Source: Nannobrachium achirus (lineage: Eukaryota > Chordata > Actinopteri > Myctophiformes > Myctophidae). Taken from it: a DNA stretch of 64,000 nt. Below the pieces are notes generated by a model, which saw nothing but the letters and a program-made list of their open reading frames with translations, was not told the DNA's origin and made no database searches. The stretch covers positions 51,852,518-51,916,517 of the forward strand of contig OY997651.1 in assembly GCA_963921795.1 (NCBI GenBank), in the 5' to 3' direction. This document shows, one piece after another, positions 26,801 to 37,450 of the stretch (its first letter is position 1; every line of letters starts with the position of its first letter). A program made the translations under genes and the position numbers.

Positions 26801-28134
26801 ATCTGATCAACAGATAATACACCAAAGCCCACACTGAAAGCTGACCAAACAGACCTACCTGTAGGGGGCAGTGTTACACTGAGCTGCTCTATGGAGGGCT
26901 CGTCTGGATGGACGTGGGGATACTACTACCAGTACAAAGGTAACACATTCATCAAGTACAATCTACTCTATGGGTACAACAATGCTGTTCAACACCCTGA
27001 TGGATCAATCAGTGTGTCAGAAGGAGGAGTCTACATGTGCAAAGGAGAGAGAGGAGCTTACTACACAAAAGCCAGTAATACAGTCACAATAGGTGAGTAG
27101 GCCTACTTATATTTATTTTTGCATGGGGGGATCCATTGGGACTGTAATATGGAGACTATAGCCTAGTCAGGAAAATTTGGATTTAACAAAAATGTGCTAA
27201 TTCTATTCTATTCATTTCCAATTACATTTTCATTGACCTCATATACTCCCTCATAGTGTGTTATATGACTAGATCTATTCAAATAAATGCTGGTTTCATT
27301 GCCGTCATAAGTGCCTCAACCTTCAGTGACTAGACCTACTCAACCCTCAGTGTCTGGATCTATTCAGCCTTCAGAGACAAGACCTACTCAACCTTCAGTG
27401 CCTGGACCTGTGGACATTTCTCCACTGGTGGGGGTGATTGTGGGTCTGGGTCTTCTGGTTGTGACCATCATTCTGCTCCTGCTGTGTCGATACAGAACAT
27501 CCAAAGGTAAGGACAACACAAATAGTTATAAAAAATCAGGGGACTTCAGTCGATCAATCAATCAGCTGCTCAAAAAAATATATCTCATTATTTTTACATG
27601 GCATTTTAAAAACCTGATGATTTAATATGCTTTCTACTTAAATCCATTCTTGAATTGGTAATTGAATTTACGGAATTCTAATGATTCTACTGTACTATCT
27701 TTCTGCTCCTGCTGTGTCAATAAAGAACATTCAAAGGTGAGAACGACTACATTAGATGGATGTCATCTTCAGTGGTTCACAAAGTGGGGTCCGGGGACCA
27801 ACAGAATGTGTTAATATAGCATCAAAATCCCTTTAACCTGACCTCTACATACATTGGCTGATCTACAAGCTCACAACACATCGCATCAAGACGTGTTGCG
27901 TGAGCTTGTAGATCTACTAACTTAGAATATGTTTGAAACAAAAACATGTTAACAACACAAAGTGTGGGGTCCCTGGCAGAAATCTTTTCAGATGGGGGTC
28001 CATGGCCAAATACATATCAAACCGGGGGGCCTTGACAGGAGTTTGAGAACCACTATCACTGAGCAACTCATCTTAAATGATTGGCTATACTGTCTGCAAT
28101 TTTAATGTCCAAAAATGTATGGTACAATTCTGTC

Positions 28135-28185
<51 letters not shown>

Positions 28186-28939
28186 GACTGTCTCTCTCAT
28201 TTTTCTTTTTACAGATCCATGTTGTGCGAGGTAAGTACAGTACTACTCTATTAATAAAACTTTAATCAATCAGATTCCTACCAATACATTTCTATAGATT
28301 TCTACTTCATTTCTGCTAAATATTTATTTTAATTACAGAGCAGTTCAGTCTCAGGGAGCCAATCAGGGCTCAGCTGACCAGGGGACCAATCAAAGTGGGG
28401 CTCCTGATGATGTGTACTGCCCACTGCAGCACGGTCAGTTTTTGAACCAATCATGTTGGTCACTGAGAAGAAAATATAAACCTTCATTTATTAAACAAAC
28501 AATGTGCTTTTTGGAAGTATGTTAACATCTGTCAGTTTTGATCATTGTTCCTTTTTTCTATGTAATAATTAACTAAATTGAAACCATGAGTGAAATAGCA
28601 ACAATAAGCAGCACCACATTGTACTTTTATTAACCTTCAGGTGACACAAGCGTCTATGGAGTAATCGACCACTCTGAAGACTATGAAAATGGTACAGTAT
28701 TTACTTTCAAGATTCAGTCGTTATTTCATTTGGAAAATTCTGAAAATTAAGTTTAGGGGCATGGGCGGACTTTATGGGGGTGCAGGGCGTGCACTGCACC
28801 CCCAGGCATTTCTGAGCATTTAGGGAAAAAAAGTAAGTCTCTAGCCCATTCCTGTCAAGAGTTATGACTTTTTAAAGAATTAACCAACTAATAGTCACTG
28901 GTTTCTCCCCATCACACAGAGACCAGCTGGCGACAATAA
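22018..28939 (+). CDS. Fc-receptor-like Ig receptor with ITAM-type tail (first Ig exon broken)
   Basis: Exons with matching phases are 22018-22048 and 24966-25001 (signal peptide MGLISPCVLLLLSTVLFFGH), 25774-26020 (Ig domain 1), 26814-27092 (Ig domain 2), 27312-27506 (stalk and membrane segment), 28215-28230 (a 16-nt microexon), 28339-28433, 28641-28691 and 28920-28939. Ig domain 2 keeps both cysteines (VTLSCS and YMCKG). A Thr/Pro/Ser stalk with QPSV repeats leads to a hydrophobic span (LVGVIVGLGLLVVTIILLLL). The tail holds DDVYCPLQHGDTSVYGVI, which fits the ITAM pattern. The design matches teleost Fc-receptor-like proteins, which pair ligand binding with ITAM/ITIM signalling in leukocytes. 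The domain 1 exon has frame breaks and is 247 nt, not a multiple of three, so full-length protein is not expected; skipping it keeps the frame (GAT, Asp). The last exon lies inside a hAT element. It could be a pseudogene or a one-domain receptor. Confidence 0.72.
22051..22214. repeat. 41-bp tandem repeat, four copies, at the intron 1 donor
   Basis: Four nearly identical 41-bp units (GAGTATATATCACTATTATT followed by ACTAGTAGCTCTATTGAACTA) begin two bases into intron 1 of the Ig receptor. Confidence 0.97.
22279..22340. repeat. (GTGC)n microsatellite
   Basis: About 14 GTGC units lie in intron 1 of the Ig receptor. Confidence 0.95.
22341..23665. other. Intron 1 of the Ig receptor; no other gene seen
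   Basis: It contains a half palindrome (22643-22683), AT-rich sequence (22980-23330) and no exon that I can support. Confidence 0.4.
23666..24029 (+). mobile_element. hAT-type MITE with internal microsatellite
   Basis: It starts CAGTGTTTCCCAACC and ends GGTTGAGAAACACTG. The flanks CTATAGAC and CTTATAGAC agree but for one inserted base. It is the same family as 8262-8639, with a (GT)n(GTGC)n tract (about 23737-23835) where the other copy carries its palindrome. Confidence 0.88.
24345..24745. mobile_element. GC-rich inverted-repeat element in intron 1
   Basis: Arms of about 85 bp pair: GTGTATCAAAGGGTGCGTTC on the left with GAACGCACCCTTTGATACAC on the right. The core is strongly CpG-rich (for example GCGGCGCGAAGG and CGCGAAGAGCGGGCC), unlike the AT-rich surroundings. 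The core itself folds (GGCCTTACGGCCTGGGC region). The family is unknown. Confidence 0.8.
25130..25660. repeat. Interspersed repeat, copy 1 of 2
   Basis: It shares about 450 bp with 41640-42090 (phrases GCGAGCCAAAGGAC, GACAGTGAGCGTACCAT and CATACAGTATATCATGATTT). This copy has an extra internal duplication of a 70-bp segment around TCGTGGGACTCAT. I could not assign a class. Confidence 0.75.
27700..27740 (+). pseudogene. Partial duplicate of the membrane-exon end
   Basis: TTCTGCTCCTGCTGTGTCAA and ACATTCAAAGGTGAG repeat the last 35 bp of the membrane exon and its donor (27468-27512). The rest of the exon is absent, so it is a small local duplicate. Confidence 0.8.
27770..28055 (+). mobile_element. 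hAT-type MITE in a receptor intron
   Basis: It starts CAGTGGTTCACAAAG and ends AGTTTGAGAACCACTA. I found no convincing target duplication. A palindrome copy lies inside at 27855-27921. Confidence 0.75.
27855..27921. repeat. Palindrome element copy
   Basis: GGCTGATCTACAAGCTCACA pairs with GTGAGCTTGTAGATCTAC around an apex with CATCGCATCAAGACGTG. Confidence 0.82.
28134..28196. repeat. (CTGT)n microsatellite
   Basis: About 15 CTGT units lie 18 bp upstream of the microexon of the Ig receptor. Confidence 0.95.
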
Positions 28940-29533
28940 GTTGATTGATTGGAATGTTAAGTGATCAGAGCCTCTCTGTCTGAAGATAGCATTGCTAAGA
29001 ATGGGGGTTGTCAGACTATGAATATACCTGAACATACCTGCAATATCCGAACTGTACACAAAGATTACACATATTAGGCTTGAAACATAATTAAAAAGGG
29101 GTTTAAAATGTAAAATTATATATATTTATGTATTTATTATTCACTGATATTCCCTTATTGTTCATTACTTAAAATAAATTAAATTACAATAATTATTGTC
29201 CTGCATCAAACAAAATGTTTTGTAGCCATTTAGAAATTATAGCTGAGATTATCAAATGGTTTATTCTTATTGGCATTTCTTGTAAGCTGCAACTGTGTTT
29301 CCAATAATGAAAGTAGCTATTTTACTTAATAATGAACACAATTTGTAAAATGACACTGCTCTAACCACACATAATTGTACTTGTGTTTTATTTGGTACAC
29401 TAGTGGTCTGGTGGAGACAATGAATAACAGTAGTTGGACAGTGTGATAAGTTAGTGTTGAGGGGTTGGTTGACAATTGGCATGTTGCTGCTCAAGCCTGC
29501 CCCCCCTAGGGCAAATGGCAAAGTCTGCCTATG
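28760..29533 (+). mobile_element. hAT-type element, TSD TTTAGGGG, over the last receptor exon
   Basis: The ends CATGGGCGGACTTT and AAAGTCTGCCTATG are inverted with 12 of 14 matches, and the 8-bp duplication TTTAGGGG is perfect (28752-28759 and 29534-29541). The element is 774 bp. It contains the candidate terminal exon 28920-28939 of the Ig receptor. Confidence 0.9.
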
Positions 29534-29541
29534 TTTAGGGG

Positions 29542-30890
29542 TATCACTTGATTTTGGGGTATTTTTCTTGTAACTTCTTAGTGAGTCAAAATCTTTATGA
29601 ACCAAACAACCATCTTTTCTAGGCTGACAAACCTATTAGTTGGGTCAAAAGGGTCAGTTCCGTGACCGTGGAGAGCGAAGGTCCGTTTCTCAATGAATTT
29701 GTCATCTAGGAGGGTTATTAAACAAATTTGGCCGGGGTGTATTTTTTAAAATGGTTGGGAAAATGTTTGACAGCTAGGGTAATTTTCAGTCTCATTCACC
29801 TACACTATAAAGGAAAAAATGCCTACCCAAAAATCTGCTTTAAGTTGGATGTGAGTGGTCAAATTATTCTGAATCCATTGCAAGCATTTGTTTTGCATAT
29901 ATGGACATATAGTGTCAGTTTAACCAGTCCAACTTAAACATCCAACCTCAACTTGAATCACACTAGCAAATGAATTCCGTCCTGCACGCTTTTCGCCCTT
30001 AGGCGTCTTACTGGTAGATAGGCTGTAAGGATATTTGGACCAATATCTAAAGATTTGTCTGATCGCATCTTTTTTAAATTGAAACATTATTTTTAAATAA
30101 TTCAATGAATATAGCAGTTTTATGCAAATTATTTATCTGCCTCTAAATCATACATGCAAAGTCACATGTTCATGACATTTGAACATGGCAAATATGTAGA
30201 GGGTTAGTCCAAATATCACTGAAACCAATCTTATTCCAATTGGCCAAAGGGGGGCGCTATACAAAGCATTTGAAAATTCAAACTTTAAACGGGCATACGT
30301 CATGCCTGTTTGGCTTAAAGACATGGAACTTGCTTACACGCCTACCTTGACTCAAGAGGAGCACATCTGTGTCTTTGTCAAGTAAGTTCTGCCCTTAGAT
30401 TTTCCACCATTTTGAGCAGTTTGTACAACACTTAAACACATTTTTATCCCGGGATTTTCATGTCACGTGCACAGAACCTTTTTTACATGAACTTTGGACC
30501 AATATCTAAAGATCTGTCTGATTGGACTTTTTTAAATTGAAACATTCTTTTTTAATAATTCAATTAATATTGCAGTTTTATGCAAATTATTCTTCTTCCT
30601 CTAAAACATACATGCAAAGTCGCATTTTCATGATGAAATACTGTAGAAATATCACTGAAACCAATCTTACCCCAATTGGCCAAAGGGGGGCGCTATATCA
30701 TTTTGATCAGTTTGTAAAATGTTTAAACCTATTTTTATTTGCATGAAACATTCTACACACAATCTAAGGCCCTTTATATAACATGCCTATGAAGTGCACA
30801 CAAAAAAAAACATATTATAATAATAAATATAGCTGTTGTAGTTGTCTGATGTGCGTGCAAGCACATTCCCACTAGATCAAGGAACAGATG
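29542..30890. repeat. Repeat tract with a 460-bp tandem duplication
   Basis: The segments starting at 30034 and 30494 share TTTGGACCAATATCTAAAGA and the following 200 bp, including GCCAAAGGGGGGCGCTATA. No gene can be supported in this stretch. Confidence 0.7.
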
Positions 30891-31115
30891 CCACCCTTCT
30901 CACATTGGCCTGTTATAGCGCCACCAGCGGGTCAACTTTAGCATGACACATTTTTGGAACAAGATGCCTCAAATCATTCATGCAGCGTTCGATTGCCGTG
31001 AAAGGCCCAAGAACATTGACCTATTCACATTAGCCTATTATAGCGCCACTAGGAGGCCAAAAAAACCTACCTGACCTGCCAGAGACCTGTTCTCGGAAGA
31101 ACACTGGTTCTAGTT
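30891..31115. repeat. 'Gcgccaccagg' family repeat
   Basis: It contains TATAGCGCCACCAGCGGGTC and ends AGACCTGTTCTCGGAAGAAC followed by ACTGGTTCTAGTTTTT. The same end occurs at 60115-60157, and related units fill 32793-33184, 37376-37450 and 58533-60157. The class is unknown to me. Confidence 0.7.
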
Positions 31116-32265
31116 TTTCTTTGATTTCTTTTCCCACTTTTTTTGCTTATCCTGCTTTTTTCCTTTCCTACTTTTTCCTGGCTTGGCCACTTTATCGCTG
31201 CTTGCAGCTATATTTAATATTATTATCATTTATCTTTTCATTGTTTACCTTTTTCATTCCTTTTTGCCTTTTAGGACACAAGACAGACCATGAAACCAGG
31301 TCCACACACAGCCATTCAAAAGAGAGGGCAGGAGAGAGAGAAGGGGAGAAAGAGTAGGTTACAAAATATGTTTTACAGCAGATTGTGTTTTTCATATTAT
31401 ATTTGTGTTTCCATATTATATTTGTGTATCCTTCTTGTCTCCCTTTTAGATTTAATCCACTCATTGCTATTGTGCAGCTCCACAATCAAGGTAAATGCGT
31501 GCATCAATGCAGGCAATTCCCCCGCCCTGTGCATTAGCTGTTCTGCGTGCCTCATACCAGGGATTTCCTTGGGCCCCAAATGAACTGTGTCAAGTTTTGT
31601 TTTTATTTTCATGCATGGGAAGGCTGATTTCCTCATTGTAAAGCGTGCTACACACAGTTGCGACTGCTATCGTGTCCGTGTAGTCTGAGAATGACGGAGG
31701 TGATCCAATTAATTGTCAACAGAGGTCACGTGGTTTTTTTGTCGTTGCCGTGTCTCTTGGCCAAAAGACAGCCTTCGGTTGAGCAAGAGACACGGCAACG
31801 ACAAAAAAACAAACAACCTTCCATTGACAATGCATTGGACTCTCCCCTCCACCCTCATTCTCAGACGATACGGAGAAGATGTCTCACGCATCTGTGTGAT
31901 TGCGGCCTAAGAAGAAGAAGAACAACAATAACATCAGGGAAACCCAGGCACTTGGAACAGAAGCCACCAGGGAGTTGTCGATGGGAAGAAGAGATGCTCA
32001 GTCTTGTCTGTGCTGAGTGTTAGTGTTAGACAGGTTGCGTTCTTCAACCTGTGTGGCAGAGGGAGGGAAGTAGGAAAATAGTGTGTCATCAGCATAACAG
32101 TGATAGGAGGGTTTGTGAGCAGAGACGACAGAGTCAAGAGATTTGCATGCACGTCAATAGCTCATTAGTTTATAACTGTTATGTTATGTCATGTGGGACA
32201 ACAATACTGATATGCCAGTTTTATAATGCTGGCTATTATTTATTGTCTCTTATATCTATGCTTAG
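31116..32265. other. No gene assigned
   Basis: Two exon-like stretches have splice signals (about 31275-31358 and 31451-31491), but they do not join in frame with confidence to neighbours. At 31733-31810 a short inverted repeat (GTTGCCGTGTCTCTTGGCC and its complement) can fold into a hairpin. Confidence 0.35.
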
Positions 32266-32352
32266 GTCCTTCCTTCCGGCCTGACCCAGCAAAAGTGACA
32301 TCCCAGCTAGAACGTCAATCATCACATTTCAAAGTTACTCCTGCGATTGCTG
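32266..32352 (+). CDS. Linker-type exon 1 (phase 1-1)
   Basis: This 87-nt open exon after GCTTAG and before GTGAGG encodes GPSFRPDPAKVTSQLERQSS and nine more residues. It resembles the exons at 40800 and 41016, and its upstream intron is also alike (TTGTCTCTTATATCTATGCTTAG), so the exon and intron were copied as a unit. It is probably part of a disordered linker upstream of the FIIND-CARD region. Confidence 0.45.
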
Positions 32353-32792
32353 GTGAGGGAAACCTATAGTTAATAGTTTTTACTGTGTCATGAGACCATG
32401 CTTATTTACAGTATGCCAGTGCTCTATGCATCCACCAGAAATGTGCTCAACTTTTGGGAAAGGAACGCCTCTCATACTATGCAGAGAGGGGTTGGAGAGA
32501 CGGGCCCACAATCATTAAGCAGAGGCGCCTCGCACAGTGCATGTGTAACGCACCTCTGTGAAGTTGGCACCCCATATGATGAAAACATATATAAAAATGG
32601 TGTCATTCTTTAGTGCTGAATTTGTGCTGAATTGTGCCGTAAATTGTATAATTTGTGCTGCTATCATTATTGAGATATTCTACAAAACACCACTGTTCTG
32701 CACCTATCTTCTACAATGAAACACTGCTGCTCTACACCGCCCTCTGTAGGGCAATCAATATACTGCTGCTAAATTGTCACATGGCCCTCTTC

Positions 32793-33184
32793 TAGTGCCA
32801 CCTTGAGGCCGATTCTTGCAAAACACATTTTTGGACACAGCTCCTACAATTTTTGCCCTAAAATCACGCCAATCGGTACACAGTATGTCTACACTCATGT
32901 CATCAACATGGATCTGTCCCATATAGCGCCACCTTCAGGCCGATTTTTTAAAACACATTTTTGGACACTACTCCTACAGATTTTGCCCTAAAATCACACA
33001 AATCGGTACACAGTATGTCTACACTCATGTCATCAACATGGATATGTCTCATATAGCACCACCTTCAGGCCGATTTTTTAAAACACATTTTTGGACACTA
33101 CTCCTACAGATTTAGCCCTAAAATCACGCAAATCGGTACACAGTATGTCTACACTCATCTCATCAACATGGATTTCTGTCCCAT
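32793..33184. repeat. Three tandem units of about 130 bp
   Basis: The units begin at 32793, 32924 and 33054, each with TAG(T/C)(G/A)CCACCTT and each containing AAACACATTTTTGGACAC and GGTACACAGTATGTCTACAC. They belong to the same family as 58533-60157. Confidence 0.9.
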
Positions 33185-33395
33185 ATAGCACACCATCCTG
33201 GCTCCTGGCCCCCAAGTTGTGGAATAAACTCCCTGTCGCACTTACACTAGAACAACGGACTCACTCGCTAGCTTTCGCCGTGGACTGAAGACTCACCTTT
33301 TCAGACTCCACCTAAACCCTTAGCACTACAGAAAAATCAATGAATACATGAAGCTAGTTAGCATTTGTTTTGTTTCTTATGTTTTTTAGAACTTT
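33185..33395 (+). mobile_element. LINE (L2-like) fragment, left part
   Basis: It encodes KLWNKLPVALTLEQRTHSLA, the end of an L2-type reverse transcriptase protein. It stops where the fold-back element begins. The matching 3' end (TCGCTTTGGATTAAAAGCGT) resumes at about 37322. Confidence 0.75.
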
Positions 33396-34124
33396 GATTA
33401 TATAGCGGGGCAGTTAAGGAGAACAATACTTCAGTTCTGGAAAGAAGCACCAAAATTTGACAGAGTGTACCTCTTGGGTCATTCTTTAGAAAAATCACAT
33501 TAGACACTTAATTTTCAAAATGGCCGCCAGTTTTAAAGATGGCCGCCTTTTCGGATATGTTTTACAGTACGCCAGCCAGTTAATATCGAATTTTCATAAT
33601 ATTAGCGTTGTTTCGTAGGTTTTAAAACATCCTGAGTTCATTTATTACACTTTTAAAGCAGCCAGAATAATCTTTCTGACTTTTGGTTGGGGTCTTTCCT
33701 CACCTGGGACCCCCCAGACAGACCCCTGAGCCTATTTCAGTAATCGCTCTGCTCCTGCTCCAGAACAATGTTAAATTAGATCTGAAATATGCTCTGAAAT
33801 CAAAAAAGGACTAGTAGCAAATAACAGAGGTCTTCCACGGGGGGTCCGGGACCCCTGGGTGGGGTCCTCAGAGCTACTACAGGGGGCCTGCCAAATTTTA
33901 CATTTGAAACTTCGAATGTTTTTATGTATCCTGGTTTTATGTATTGTACTTTGATGGTTTATTAGTATTCTCAGTATTATTTATATGTTTTTTTGTGTTA
34001 AACAGTTATGGTTGACAGCTGTTACTGCAGGGATTGCAATAATGAAGGTATTGCAACTTTTCACTTTGGGGGCAGAACAACATTTCCATTTATTGCACTG
34101 CACTCACACTGACAACACACAGAC

Positions 34125-34163
34125 ACAGACAGAGACAGAGACACAGACACAGACACAGACACA

Positions 34164-34260
<97 letters not shown>
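34125..34260. repeat. (CAGACA)n and (CA)n microsatellite
   Basis: The run lies in the left arm of the fold-back element. The right arm has only a short GT run at 36309-36320, so the arms have diverged here. Confidence 0.95.
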
Positions 34261-34262
<2 letters not shown>

Positions 34263-35320
34263 CTGTTATCGTCACCCCCAAACCCTCACCTTATCCTCTT
34301 ATAGAGCCCATGGTCAATTACGCCCAAAGAGATTCACTACAATACAGTCATTTCAGACATGCAGGATATATTTGTCCTCCAACCTAATAGTGTTGACACA
34401 GTCTCCACCATAGCATAGAGTGAAAGGCAGGTTAATTGAGCAGCTGCACCGTCCACAACCTGCTTTGCAGACACATTTGATGAGCTCAAGTACTGCCTTT
34501 GGAGCAGGGAGAGCAAGAAACCTAACTGGAATTTACCCTCTACAGGGCAATTTGTCAGGTATGATTTATCCTGCATTGTGACGGAGTTGGCACGGAGGTA
34601 ATGTGGTAGCAGTGCAGCACGAGTTGGAGGTAGCATCTCACCCTCCAAGTTCTTTGACAGAAATTGTTCCCATCTGAGTAATCCCAGGGTTGTTGGACCT
34701 TTTGAACTGTAAACATGGCATGCAAAATGTTCCGACTTCAATGTTGATGGAAGCTCACCATTTATAAGCTCAGGAGGAATGGCCAATGGCCTTGCCAAGG
34801 TCCTTGATGGCTTGGTCATCATCATCATCATCAAGTCATGACCCACTCAAGGCATTGACCCATGTCTTTTTGGTGATTCCAACAAATGTTCTTCCCCAGT
34901 CAGCACCTGAAAAACTATGTACGCAAAGGAACTCTTGACATTTGTACCATCCAATAACTTGAACTCACTCGAATATATACATTTCCTTTTTTTTGTACCG
35001 GAGGCAAGGACTTGATAAGGAATCGGGGTATCAGCCTCTTCATGTGTTTGCACTTGCTCAAAATCATGTCCCTTGATGAAGGTATCGTATTATGATGCCT
35101 ACTTTGTCATACCTGACAAATTTCCCTGAGCTTCCATCAATTGAAAGAAATAGATGGAATTCAGAGAGTGGAGGGTATGTTCCAGTCAGGTTTCTTGCCC
35201 TCCCTGCTCCAAAGGCAGTACTTGAGCTCATCAAATGTGGCTGCAAAGCAGGTTACAAGGGAGGGTGCAGCTGCTCAAACAATAACCTGCCTTGCACTCC
35301 TCCCTGCAAATGCTATAGTG

Positions 35321-35760
35321 CAGGGGTGGGCAACTTTGATGATGGCGAGGGCCACTACTCCAGAGGGCCACATTGCATATTGCTACGTTCTACTTTGTCA
35401 TTCTAGTATCTTATACAAAAGAAGCAAAAATAGCAGATCTACAAGCTCAAAACGCATCGCGATGCGATGCGTTTTGAGCTTGTAAATCGGCTATTTTTGC
35501 TTCTTTTGAATTAGAATCCTGAATATTTTTTTTGTTATTTTAAAATTGGAATCCTGAAATCTAACATTTTGATAAAATTGTAATACTACTATACTGTCAT
35601 TAAGCTACTAAGATAAACTGATGGAATTAAAGCAGGTCATGTTTGGAATTGTAACAGCTGAAATCAATAATATATTAGTATTCCGGTATTAACCTGTGGG
35701 CCGCATTAAGTGACGGTGGGGGCCGCATGTGGCCCCTGGGCCGCCAGTTGCCCATGTATG
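35321..35760 (+). mobile_element. hAT-type MITE, TSD CTATAGTG
   Basis: It starts CAGGGGTGGGCAACT and ends AGTTGCCCATGTATG, with a perfect 8-bp duplication CTATAGTG at 35313-35320 and 35761-35768. It carries the best palindrome copy of the window. Confidence 0.93.
35417..35508. repeat. 92-bp near-perfect palindrome (best family copy)
   Basis: The arms run from AAAAGAAGCAAAAATAGCAG inwards to an apex at GCATCGCGATGCGATGC, with at most a few mismatches (for example GATCT against AAATC). It is the longest and most regular copy, so probably the youngest. Confidence 0.95.
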
Positions 35761-36361
35761 CTATAGTGGAAACTGTCAACATTATTAGGGAGGACATGTA
35801 TAGTAGTGAATTTCTTTGGGTACAATTGACCGTGAGCTCTTAACACTCAGGACGCCACCATTCACTTACGCTTTATTTTGAAGAGCCCCGGAAGCTCCGT
35901 GCGTGTGCACGTGGGTGTACACTGACGATCCAAGATGGACGTCTGTTTGTTTACAAACGGTCGCGAAAACTAAAATCCTAACCGGGGCCGACCATCACGG
36001 CATAGTGTCGCCGTGAAGACAAGCTGATCTCTGCCTCCTCGGCGTTATTTGCACCTTATTTCGAGATAAAGCCGTTTTTATGTTTCAGTATAGAATAGGA
36101 GTCAATGGATAATGGCCGCTCTCGGTTGCTTCTGGCTGCGTTGCGTCATGACGTATGCAGTTTTTTCTTTCACCAGCACCCGTAGCAATTGTCTGAGATG
36201 CGGGTTACCATGGAAACCTTATCTCGTCTGTGAACGTGTTTGGCTACCGAAAGCAGCCAAACTGTTAAGAGGATAGGGTGCAGGTTTTGGGGTGACGATA
36301 ACAAAGAGGTGTGTGTGTGTTGTGTTGTCAGTGTGAGTGCAGTGCAATAAATGGACATGTA

Positions 36362-36538
36362 AAGGCCCATTCCCACTGGGCCAGATAAACAGATAAAAAA
36401 ATCTCTTTCTCCAGATATTTTTCCATTCAAAGTGGATGGTAGATACAGATAAAAATAATATCTACCACAGATATTTGCCACCGATACTTTTATCTGTGGC
36501 AAATATTTGTTTTATCTGGCCCAGTGGGAATGGGCCTT
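36362..36538. mobile_element. 177-bp MITE with TA target duplication
   Basis: The ends AAGGCCCATTCCCACTGGGC and GCCCAGTGGGAATGGGCCTT are perfectly inverted and flanked by TA. The left arm of the fold-back element shows the corresponding site without it (near 34085), which proves insertion after the arms formed. Confidence 0.92.
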
Positions 36539-37225
36539 TAGTCTGCGCGCCCAAAGTGAGAAGTTGCAATACCTTAATTCTTGCAATCCCTGCAGTAACA
36601 CCTGTGAACCTGTCTGTCTAACACAAAAATGTTATAAATAATACTGAGATAGCCTACTAATAAAAACAGTTTCAAATGTAAAAAATAAAGAAGAAAAACG
36701 TCCCTATCTAGATTCGGCAGGCCACCTGTAGTAGCTCTGAGGACCCCCTAGGGGTCCCGGACCCCCTGTGGAAGACCCCTGGGTATTTGCTACTACTCAT
36801 TTTTGCTTTCAGAGCCCAGTTACAGCAACTTTGATGCTTCAGTTATGATCTAATTTAATATTGTTCTGGAGCAGGAGCAAAGCGATTACTGAGATAGGCT
36901 CAGGGGTCTGTTTGGGGGGTCCCAAGTGAGGAAAGACCCCAACCAAAAGTCAGAAAGGTTATTCTGGCTGCTTTAAAAGTGTAATAAATGAACTCAGGAT
37001 GTTTTAAAACCTACAAAACAACTCTAATATTATGAAAATCAGACATTAACTGGCTGGCGTACTGTTCAGAGGCAGCCATCTTGGAAACATGGCAGCCATT
37101 TTGATTTTTCAGTGTCTAATGTGTTTTATCATAGGAACAACCCCTAAGGAGTACTTGTGAAAAGTTTTAGGTTTCTTTCCACTTGTGAAGTATTTTAGTG
37201 CAAAAATGCATTTATCTGCCCGTGT

Positions 37226-37450
37226 TTTTCTAGATAGATATCCTTTTGCATTTGTTATATTGTTGATGATGTACTGACATATTATCTTGTTTATTATTGT
37301 GATGTTATCTGCTGATTGTAAGTCGCTTTGGATTAAAAGCGTCTGCTAAATGCCTAAACTGTAAACTGTAAACCATCAGGCCGACTTTTTCAAACACATT
37401 TTTGGACACTGCTCCTACACATTTTGGCCTAAAATCACGCTGCGACCTAA
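37226..37450. mobile_element. L2-like 3' end and a 'gcgccaccagg' family fragment
   Basis: AAGTCGCTTTGGATTAAAAG followed by CGTCTGCTAAATGCC is a common 3' end of fish L2-like LINEs; another copy is at 41525-41585. The next 70 bp match the units at 32793-33184. Confidence 0.7.

Larger units (their letters stand above)
33396..37225. mobile_element. 3.8-kb fold-back element inserted in an L2-like LINE
   Basis: Arms of about 900 bp (33400-34310 and 36240-37220) are inverted copies. Shared phrases include TAGTAGCAAATA/TATTTGCTACTA, AAAGCAGCCAGAATAA and CCAACCAAAAGTCAGAAAG, and their complements. The outer ends are GGGGCAGTTAAGG and its diverged partner ATAAATGCATTTTTG. The 2-kb middle contains a second inverted pair (34450-34570 and 35100-35290) from an unknown multi-copy ORF with a Cys-rich tail (ELIKCGCKAGYKGGCSC). 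A hAT MITE (35321-35760) and a small TA-flanked MITE (36362-36538) were added later. No target duplication was found at the outer ends. Confidence 0.72.

Noticed and set aside
31275-31491. Two exon-like stretches with good splice signals
   Set aside because: The first runs into a stop before any donor and neither joins convincingly to the Ig receptor or the FIIND-CARD exons.
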